A stretch of 11,373 bases of DNA from Candidatus Odinarchaeota archaeon (GTDB lineage: Archaea; Asgardarchaeota; JAGGXT01). Every line of letters begins with the position of its first letter. Within the stretch, counting starts at the first letter, position 1. This document shows, in pieces, positions 6,372-11,373 of this stretch. Position numbers and translations under genes: made by a program. Below the pieces are notes generated by a model. That model saw only the letters and a program-made list of their open reading frames with translations. It was not told the origin of the DNA and did not search any database. The stretch spans positions 1 through 11,373 of the forward strand of contig JAGGXT010000312.1 of the NCBI GenBank assembly GCA_021162905.1. Direction: 5' to 3'.

Positions 6372-7130
6372 TCATGAAATAGGTTTCTTTTCCTGAGTTG
6401 CTTTATATAGAATCTCCAAGTACATCTTAGCACTTTCTATTTTTTCAGTAAGACGTCTCCGTAATATATCAATAAATTGAGGCACTTTAGAAACAGTCTT
6501 TGCATGGATTTTAATTCTCTCAACCTCCAATTTTCTTATCTCTTCGTCATTACAATTCTTAATAACATATACTATGAACGTAAGGATGGTATCCAGATCA
6601 TTTAAGTCCTCTAAAGTAAACGGAGTTTCCTTAAGAAACTTTTTCATCATCTCATGTTCAACTTCAACTAATTTCTCGTTTGAAGATATTTTTGCGTACT
6701 CTGAAATACACTCTTCAGGGATTTGGATGCTCCATCTATATGAAAAATACTTTTCAAAATTATAATAAAACTCATAACTTAGATCTTTCAAAAAATCAAA
6801 TGCGACATAAAATCCTTTAAGCGTTACCATATAATATTTTTTAAGAAGATGCTTAAAGCTCTCGACTTTAAAAACACGCACTAATCCATAAGCACCTAAT
6901 ACATCTAAATTCCGATAAATAGTGGATGTATGTAACCCTAATTCTTTTGATAATTGAAAAGCAGTTTTTGGCTTTTTTGCTATACTTCTGAGTATTTTCA
7001 CTCTAATCTCACTTAGGATATTCTGCAATATGAACTCTTCATCAAGCCTAGCATTTAACAATCTTCTAAGCAATATTTTTTCACCCGAACCTATTATACT
7101 GAGTCTATTTTGAGCTTGCCCATATAACAT
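6372..7130 (-). CDS. Winged helix-turn-helix transcriptional regulator
   Basis: A 252-residue protein with an ArsR-like winged helix domain at about 38-105: EIRVKILRSIAKKP (helix 1), TAFQLSKELGLHTSTIYRNL (helix-turn-helix), DVLGAYGLVRVFKV and KKYYMVTLKGF (wing). The rest (about 112-245) is helical and charged and matches no ligand domain that I recognise; it may bind the effector or mediate dimerisation. No metal-binding cysteine cluster is visible. The gene lies between the ECF operon and the divergent amidohydrolase operon, both of which carry the same 13-base element upstream, so it is the likely local regulator. The ATG at 7130 has no ribosome binding site; a TATA-like box about 30 bases upstream suggests a leaderless transcript. 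Confidence 0.8.
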   Translation of the reverse strand: MLYGQAQNRLSIIGSGEKILLRRLLNARLDEEFILQNILSEIRVKILRSIAKKPKTAFQLSKELGLHTSTIYRNLDVLGAYGLVRVFKVESFKHLLKKYYMVTLKGFYVAFDFLKDLSYEFYYNFEKYFSYRWSIQIPEECISEYAKISSNEKLVEVEHEMMKKFLKETPFTLEDLNDLDTILTFIVYVIKNCNDEEIRKLEVERIKIHAKTVSKVPQFIDILRRRLTEKIESAKMYLEILYKATQEKKPIS

Positions 7131-7141
7131 TTTTTAAAAAA

Positions 7142-7159
7142 TTACACATGTTACACTTA
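7142..7159. repeat. Tandem TTACAC repeat in the regulator promoter
   Basis: Two adjacent 9-base units, TTACACATG (7142-7150) and TTACACTTA (7151-7159), match at 7 of 9 positions. They lie 12-29 bases before the regulator start, around its expected transcription start. The first unit partly resembles TGACACATA of the two operators (7 of 9), so a weak autoregulatory site is possible. Confidence 0.3.
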
Positions 7160-7164
7160 TAAGG
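7154..7164 (-). promoter_or_regulatory. TATA-like box of the regulator gene
   Basis: The minus strand reads CCTTATAAGTG here, an archaeal TATA-like element. It is about 25-30 bases before the ATG at 7130, a distance that predicts transcription starting at or next to the start codon (leaderless mRNA). A second TTTATAAG-like element lies further upstream near 7190. Confidence 0.4.
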
Positions 7165-7208
7165 ATTTTGAAAAATTATACGGTTTCTTATAAAAAAATT
7201 AATATGCC

Positions 7209-7225
7209 TTATATGACACATATAA
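7209..7225 (+). promoter_or_regulatory. Palindromic operator in the amidohydrolase promoter
   Basis: Inverted repeat TTATATG (7209-7215) - ACA - CATATAA (7219-7225). It contains the 13 bases TATATGACACATA (7210-7222) found also at 6251-6263. In the direction of each operon both sites begin with TTATATGAC, which doubles as a TATA-like box; here it is about 50 bases before the start codon. An alternative TATA box (CTTATAAAAAAATT, from 7187) would place the palindrome over the transcription start. Either arrangement fits repression. Confidence 0.55.
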
Positions 7226-7260
7226 CTATGTTCAATATTACCAGCGAGGAGTGGTGATTG

Positions 7261-8649
7261 TTGAACCTCCTCATAAAAGGTGGATATGTCATCACTTGCG
7301 ATAAAAGCAATCAAATAATCGAAAACGGAGCTGTTGTGATCGAGAGTAACAAAATTGTAGATGTTGGAAAGTGCTCAAAAATCGAGAAAAAATATAATTC
7401 TAAGGATTACGAAATTATAGATGCTAAGGGAAAAGCAGTGGTCCCAGGATTTATAAATACGCACTCTCATACCTACCAAAACTTCATGAAAGGCTGGCAT
7501 GATGATCTTGAGTTAGAGCCATGGTGCAACTTAGTTTTATTTCCTATAGTTCGGCTATCCGAAAAGTTCATTTCTAACGGATTCAACGAATTTTATTATT
7601 ATGGAGCATTACTTGCTTCAATAGAAGCTATAAAAACTGGAACCACCACTATACTTGATTTTAGTGCCAATTATAAAATGTCACTTAAAGCATTTGACGA
7701 TGTGGGCATTCGTGGCATAGCTGGTGTCACTTTAGCTAATAAATGGATACCAGAGGACCTCATAAGACCTCCTGAACAAGTGCTTAAGGATATAAGGGAA
7801 TCTATTGATAAGTGGCATAATTCTAGAAACGGCCGTATAAGGATGATATATGCTCCGTCGACTCCCTATATATGTACTGAAGACTTTCTTAGAATGATCA
7901 AAGAGCAATCTAATGAGACTGGAGTTCCCATAACTACTCATGTCTCTGAGGCACCATATGAGGTCGAACTGACCAAAAAGGAAACTGGGTTAACTCCTGT
8001 CAGATTTTTAGAGAAAGTTGGTTTACTGGACGATAGACTATTAGCTGTTCACTGCATTTGGTTGGACGATGAAGAAATTAATATGCTTGCAAAAGCTGGT
8101 GTTAAAGTATCTCATAATCCAAAGTCAAACATGAGGCTGGCGTCTGGTATAGCACCAATAAGGATGATGCTTGACAAAGGAATTACCGTATCTCTGGCAA
8201 CAGATGGTGCAGCAAGTAACGACAATCTGGATATGATAGAAACTATGAGAGCTGCTACTTTTCTATCTAAAGTATCAACCTTGAAAGCGGGATCATTAAC
8301 AGGAAAAGATGTTTTTAGAATGGCCACTATCGAAGGAGCTAAAGCAGTCTTTATGGAAAATGAAGTTGGAAGCATAGAAGTTGGTAAGAAAGCTGATATT
8401 GCAATCATTGACCTACAAAAGGTACATTTGCAACCAGTTTGTGATGTTATTAACACAATAGTTTATGCGGCTAATGGCCATGATGTAGAGACAGTAATAA
8501 TTGATGGTAAGGTAATTATGAAAGATCGAAAAATTCTAACAGTGGATGAGCAGAAAATCCTTGATAGAGTAAAAGAGAAAATAGAGCCAGAGCTAAAGGA
8601 GGTTTTTCTTGAAACTCTAAGAGAGAAACCTAATTTTATCAATAAATAA
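7261..8649 (+). CDS. Amidohydrolase, deaminase-like (MTA/SAH deaminase, TRZ/ATZ group)
   Basis: A 462-residue metal-dependent hydrolase of the amidohydrolase superfamily, closest in pattern to the MTA/SAH deaminase, guanine deaminase and AtzB/TrzN group. Metal ligands are visible: H68 and H70 (NTHSH), H227 (TTHVSE), H264 (AVHCIW) and D315 (ATDGAAS); E230 is the likely proton shuttle. An N-terminal beta part (NLLIKGGYVITCD) and a C-terminal ADIAIIDL - VIIDGKVIM return complete the usual beta sandwich. Where the MTA/SAH deaminases have a histidine before SPY, this protein has APSTPY with S200, more like the APCSPF of other heterocycle deaminases, so the substrate may not be an adenosine derivative. 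The start is TTG at 7261 after GAGGAGTGGTGAT; TTG at 7258 is equally in frame. It shares an operator motif with the ECF operon and is followed after 22 bases by the M19 gene. Confidence 0.82.
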   Translation: MNLLIKGGYVITCDKSNQIIENGAVVIESNKIVDVGKCSKIEKKYNSKDYEIIDAKGKAVVPGFINTHSHTYQNFMKGWHDDLELEPWCNLVLFPIVRLSEKFISNGFNEFYYYGALLASIEAIKTGTTTILDFSANYKMSLKAFDDVGIRGIAGVTLANKWIPEDLIRPPEQVLKDIRESIDKWHNSRNGRIRMIYAPSTPYICTEDFLRMIKEQSNETGVPITTHVSEAPYEVELTKKETGLTPVRFLEKVGLLDDRLLAVHCIWLDDEEINMLAKAGVKVSHNPKSNMRLASGIAPIRMMLDKGITVSLATDGAASNDNLDMIETMRAATFLSKVSTLKAGSLTGKDVFRMATIEGAKAVFMENEVGSIEVGKKADIAIIDLQKVHLQPVCDVINTIVYAANGHDVETVIIDGKVIMKDRKILTVDEQKILDRVKEKIEPELKEVFLETLREKPNFINK

Positions 8650-8654
8650 TTACT

Positions 8655-8668
8655 CGAGGTGAGGTGAG
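8655..8668 (+). promoter_or_regulatory. Tandem ribosome binding site before the M19 gene
   Basis: GAGGTGAGGTGAG contains two overlapping copies of the anti-16S motif (GAGGTGA) in the 22-base gap between the two plus-strand genes. It ends four or so bases before the ATG at 8672 and supports this start and strong independent translation of the second gene. Confidence 0.65.
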
Positions 8669-8671
8669 AAT

Positions 8672-9655
8672 ATGTTTGATCTTTCAAAGGATGAAGAAGA
8701 GCATGCTGAGGAACTTTATAGGAAATGTATAGTGATTGATGGGTTAAATGCCTCACTGATGTATCGTGGGTATTTTGAAAAGTTACGCAACGCTGGTATA
8801 ACAGCAATAAATTATACGATTGCAATGAACCAGAACATATCAGAGACAATTAAACGTTTTGCTCGTCTTTATGGTTACTTTAAGAAACATAGCGACCTAA
8901 TAATGTTGGCAACGACAGCTGAGGATATACTAACTGCAAAAAAGGAGAATAAAACAGCATTTCTAATCGGATTTCAAAATGTAGACCCTCTGGAAGGTAG
9001 GCTTGACATGCTTAATATTTATTATAAGTTAGGTCTCAGAATCTTCCAATTGACGTATCATTTTCAAAATATCGCAGGTACTGGAGGTGCTGAACGACAC
9101 GACACCGGACTAACTAAATTTGGATTAGAATTAGTTGAAAAACTAAATGAATTTGGAATTTTGATAGATTTAGCTCATGTGGGTCCCAAAACATCATTAG
9201 AAACGATTGAAGTGTCTAAAGATCCAGTGGTTTTCTCCCACTCAAATGCAAGAGCATTAGTTGATACCTATCAAAATCATTACGATGATGAGCTAAAAGC
9301 GTTAGCTGAAAAAGGTGGAGTTATTGGAGTTACTGGTTTTCCAAGACTTCTAGGTGGAGAAAATTGTACGATTAATGACATGCTGGATCACATCGACTAT
9401 ATAGTTGACCTTATAGGCGTAGATTATGTTGGAATAGGATCTGATTTTGCAGAAGGATGGAAAGAGAGTTTAGAAAGAAGAATTCGCCTATTAGAAATAG
9501 ATGGCAAAATATACACATGGCCTAAAGGTTTTGAAGATGTGACAAAATTCGTCAATATAGTGAAAGGATTAGTCTCACGAGGATACTCTGATAATGAAAT
9601 AAGAAAAATTCTTGGAGAGAACTTCTTACGCGTATTTAGAAGGGTTTTTAAATAG
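8672..9655 (+). CDS. M19 (renal dipeptidase) family protein with altered metal site
   Basis: A 327-residue TIM barrel protein of peptidase family M19 (membrane dipeptidase), of normal length and without a signal peptide, so cytoplasmic. Conserved features: LTYHFQN (127-133), ILIDLAHVG (163-171) with H169, VVFSHSNAR (186-194) with H190, GGVIGVTGF (215-223), YVGIGSDF (252-259) with D258, and a typical C-terminus RGYSDNEIRKILGENFLRVF. Canonical ligands are replaced: the HxD motif reads LNA (25-27), the bridging Glu is Q102 (GFQN), and the Arg that holds the substrate is probably Q201. Only one metal site could form. I recall a bacterial M19 subgroup with the same DGL...S and GFQN changes, so this looks like a divergent subfamily, not decay. 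Start: ATG after tandem GAGGTGAG. Co-transcribed with the amidohydrolase; a dipeptide substrate should not be assumed. Confidence 0.82.
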   Translation: MFDLSKDEEEHAEELYRKCIVIDGLNASLMYRGYFEKLRNAGITAINYTIAMNQNISETIKRFARLYGYFKKHSDLIMLATTAEDILTAKKENKTAFLIGFQNVDPLEGRLDMLNIYYKLGLRIFQLTYHFQNIAGTGGAERHDTGLTKFGLELVEKLNEFGILIDLAHVGPKTSLETIEVSKDPVVFSHSNARALVDTYQNHYDDELKALAEKGGVIGVTGFPRLLGGENCTINDMLDHIDYIVDLIGVDYVGIGSDFAEGWKESLERRIRLLEIDGKIYTWPKGFEDVTKFVNIVKGLVSRGYSDNEIRKILGENFLRVFRRVFK

Positions 9656-9704
9656 TAACATTCCCTGCAATTATGATTAGCAAGAATAATAAAAAGGATT
9701 AGGA

Positions 9705-9821
9705 TTATATTTGATAGTCTGTCGTGTTTCTAAATAGGAAAACTCCACCTGTCATGTAAACATTTCCGCAATCATTAACTGTAATCTTCAGATACTCAGG
9801 TCTATAGATAAGTATATCCAT
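9705..9821 (-). pseudogene. 38-codon frame, possible frameshifted tail of the 9802-9942 gene
   Basis: ATG at 9821 to TAA at 9707-9705. The product starts MDILIYRPEYLKITVNDCGN and continues VYMTGGVFLFRNTTDYQI, with amphipathic strand-like stretches that look more like real protein than random sequence. It has no ribosome binding site and overlaps the end of the preceding frame by 20 bases. This is either a decayed secreted or membrane protein gene or chance. Confidence 0.25.
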
Positions 9822-9942
9822 ACAACTTTTCTCTAATTAACGAAGAAAAGTAAAACATGCGTGTCCATATCCAAAAAAGTATTGCAACAATTAGAAGAAA
9901 TATATGAGCATGTCTTTTCAAAATGTATCCAAGAGACTTCAT
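9802..9942 (-). CDS. Possible 46-residue single-pass membrane peptide, or gene remnant
   Basis: From an ATG at 9942 to TAG at 9804-9802. The product has a basic N-terminus (MKSLGYILKRHAH), one strong hydrophobic segment (IFLLIVAILFWIW, about 14-26) and then TRMFYFSSLIREKLYGYTYL. GTAGTGGTG lies about seven bases upstream as a possible ribosome binding site. The layout (basic start, membrane helix, then R-Y-rich loop) also resembles the beginning of a GT-C glycosyltransferase or the anchor of a secreted protein. A second frame (ATG 9821 to TAA 9707-9705; begins MDILIYRPEYLKITVND) takes over in another phase and looks protein-like, with likely beta strands. The pair may be one small gene broken by a frameshift. 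Not recognised. Confidence 0.35.
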   Translation of the reverse strand: MKSLGYILKRHAHIFLLIVAILFWIWTRMFYFSSLIREKLYGYTYL

Positions 9943-10080
9943 GTCGGTACACCACTACCCTAAGTAACATGTTTCCCTAGGAAATTTTTGATATCAAGAT
10001 TTTTTATTCTATACCCGAACACACTACTGTGATATTGAACTCTAAGGATACTTCTAATAGACGCACATATAGATACACTA

Positions 10081-11373
10081 TTATGTGACTAAGTAAAGTG
10101 AGAGCATACCCCCTTTGAAAATCAACTTCCACCATGATGGTATATTTCTTGCCAACTTTGGAAGTATAACATAAACATACTTGTATGTTTCTTTAGCGTT
10201 TCTAATATTCTCTCTATTGAGATGATAGTCTGATGGCACATCAAGAAACCAAGTTACCCAATAATGCAAACCAGGTCTTGTATACACAATGGAGTTTTCC
10301 TTTTCTATATATTGTCTCATTGCGAGTATATCTTGCGTCTCGGCGAATGAGATACATGGAAATGTGTGAGAGTAATTTCTAAGAATGGCTGGTGTGAAAA
10401 TCAACATTATGGCTAAAAAGGCAACTAGTGCCTCTCCTTTTTTCTTTAATAAATTAGAGATAGTAAAGGATGATAGTACAGTAAATGGTATGAACGATAC
10501 AAAAAGAAATCGAATACGATATTGAGACTCAAAAAACGGCCATAATAAGAAGATAGCTAACACTTCCATAGCAATGAGAATCATCAATAGGGGAGCTTTA
10601 TTTTTCGATAGAAAATGTTTCCTTCTAAAAATCAACTCATAAGCTGTTACAAGGATTAAGAGCCAAGTGATAACCACTATTAAGTCAAAACCAAAAAGAA
10701 TTACTGGAAGAATCAACGGTATGAATTCAAAAGGGAAACTTTCGATGAAACTCTCAAATTTATAATATGTGCCGAAAAATTCAGGAAAGAAGAGAATTAT
10801 CGCGACAAAAGCAAAAATAATTAATACGTAGTTTGCAATAATCGTTTTTATGAATCTATTATTCAAAGGCAAGCTTTTGATTCTCCAAAGATACACGTAA
10901 ATGATATTAACAACCAATGTTAAAGCTAGAGCCATTCCGAAGATTAATATATGTGTTAAAGCGTTCAACAAGAAAAACACTATGGTTAAGATATGTAATC
11001 TACTATCGATCTCATCAATAATTCTAAACAAAAAGTATAGGTACGAAAAGAGAAAGAGAACTCCAACCGAATTTTTATACAATGATGCTCCACCAGAAAT
11101 TATTATAAAATAAGGGTGCCACAGCAGAATTAACGTAAAGTATATTGCAACATCTCTTCTTTTAAATAGCTCATATGCAAAAAGGTACGCAGGCACACCG
11201 CTTAAGGCTACCATAGCTGACAGTCCTAATTTAATACCATCAATTACACATATATTTAGCGGTCCGTATCCTAGGGCTAAAAGCACTTGAGCGAAGAGTG
11301 CAAAAATATAGAAGGTGATTGGAGGAGCTGAATAATATAATTTTCCATTTATAAGTATAGATCTAACTTGAAC
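10081..11373 (-). CDS. Polytopic membrane protein, GT-C glycosyltransferase-like, 5' end beyond the right edge
   Basis: The frame is open from the right edge down to TAA at 10083-10081, giving 430 visible residues; the GTG at 11286 is unlikely to be the start because the frame continues upstream without a stop. The first visible residues, ILINGKLYYSAPPITFYIF, resemble the loop and re-entry into the membrane (G-x-x-Y-Y-x-x-P-P) that follows the acidic catalytic loop of GT-C enzymes such as dolichol- or polyprenyl-phosphate-dependent glycosyltransferases. About ten to twelve hydrophobic segments follow, then a soluble C-terminal part of about 95 residues (from FAETQDILAMRQYIEKENS) that would lie outside the cell. 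GT-C enzymes build N-glycans or surface polysaccharides. The catalytic acidic residues would be in the missing N-terminus, so the assignment is tentative. It is convergent with the M19 gene and unrelated in apparent role. Confidence 0.6.
   Translation of the reverse strand, partial: VQVRSILINGKLYYSAPPITFYIFALFAQVLLALGYGPLNICVIDGIKLGLSAMVALSGVPAYLFAYELFKRRDVAIYFTLILLWHPYFIIISGGASLYKNSVGVLFLFSYLYFLFRIIDEIDSRLHILTIVFFLLNALTHILIFGMALALTLVVNIIYVYLWRIKSLPLNNRFIKTIIANYVLIIFAFVAIILFFPEFFGTYYKFESFIESFPFEFIPLILPVILFGFDLIVVITWLLILVTAYELIFRRKHFLSKNKAPLLMILIAMEVLAIFLLWPFFESQYRIRFLFVSFIPFTVLSSFTISNLLKKKGEALVAFLAIMLIFTPAILRNYSHTFPCISFAETQDILAMRQYIEKENSIVYTRPGLHYWVTWFLDVPSDYHLNRENIRNAKETYKYVYVILPKLARNIPSWWKLIFKGGMLSLYLVT

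Larger units (their letters stand above)
9656..10080. other. Largely gene-free interval between convergent genes
   Basis: This 425-base stretch follows the M19 stop and precedes the TAA-TAG end of the glycosyltransferase-like gene (minus strand). It contains no large frame. On the minus strand it holds a possible 46-residue membrane peptide gene (9802-9942) overlapping a 38-residue frame (9705-9821). No RNA gene, transposon end or strong hairpin terminator was seen. Confidence 0.5.

Noticed and set aside
7105..7314. Minus-strand frame crossing the divergent promoter region
   Set aside because: It overlaps the starts of two well-supported genes and the operator, and its product looks like translated promoter DNA.
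8112..8849. Two long minus-strand open frames (8112-8456 and 8463-8849) opposite the amidohydrolase and M19 genes
   Set aside because: They lie antisense to clearly conserved enzymes, have no family resemblance or ribosome binding site, and owe their length to the codon bias of the opposite strand.
10064..10087. CACATA - 12 bases - TATGTG inverted repeat at the end of the glycosyltransferase-like gene
   Set aside because: Short AT-rich arms overlapping the stop codon; superficially like the operator but lacking TATATGAC and located at a gene end.
1..11373. CRISPR arrays, tRNA or rRNA genes
   Set aside because: No regularly spaced repeats and no tRNA T-arm or acceptor pattern were noticed on either strand; this was by eye only.

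Overview
The window is AT-rich and most likely archaeal, probably from an anaerobic thermophile-like lineage of the Thermoproteota/Bathyarchaeia/Korarchaeia type; the phylum is a guess. Ribosome binding sites are of the GGTGA / GGTGGTGAT type that pairs with the archaeal 16S tail. Promoters look like TATA boxes, arginine and isoleucine codons are mostly AGA/AGG and ATA, and gene content (fused ECF ATPases, zinc-ribbon membrane protein, GT-C-like membrane glycosyltransferase) fits archaea. No tRNA, rRNA or CRISPR array was seen.

Layout. (1) Positions 1-561, minus strand: two overlapping unrecognised reading frames that may be one gene broken at an A6 run; the left one runs off the window through a GC-rich hairpin. 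(2) 651-1151, plus: a QueT-family ECF substrate-binding (S) protein. (3) 6190 down to 1208, minus: a tight five-gene operon of a large ECF S component, a fused two-domain ECF ATPase, EcfT, an unrecognised membrane protein with a C-terminal zinc ribbon, and a xylose-isomerase-like TIM barrel enzyme. (4) 7130-6372, minus: a winged-helix regulator. (5) 7261-9655, plus: a two-gene operon of an amidohydrolase (deaminase-like) and an M19 dipeptidase-like protein lacking several canonical metal ligands. (6) 9656-10080: mostly non-coding, with one or two tiny minus-strand frames. (7) 10081-11373, minus: a membrane protein resembling GT-C glycosyltransferases, with its 5' end outside the window.

How they may work together. 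The regulator lies between the ECF operon and the amidohydrolase operon. Both operons carry the same 13-base element TATATGACACATA in their upstream regions, each time inside a palindrome that overlaps a TATA-like box. The simplest reading is one regulon: the regulator controls import by the ECF transporter and breakdown or salvage by the amidohydrolase, the M19-like protein and perhaps the TIM barrel enzyme. The imported compound cannot be read from the sequence; a nitrogen heterocycle, nucleobase-like compound or vitamin precursor is the most reasonable class. The separate QueT-like S protein could borrow the same ATPase/EcfT module.
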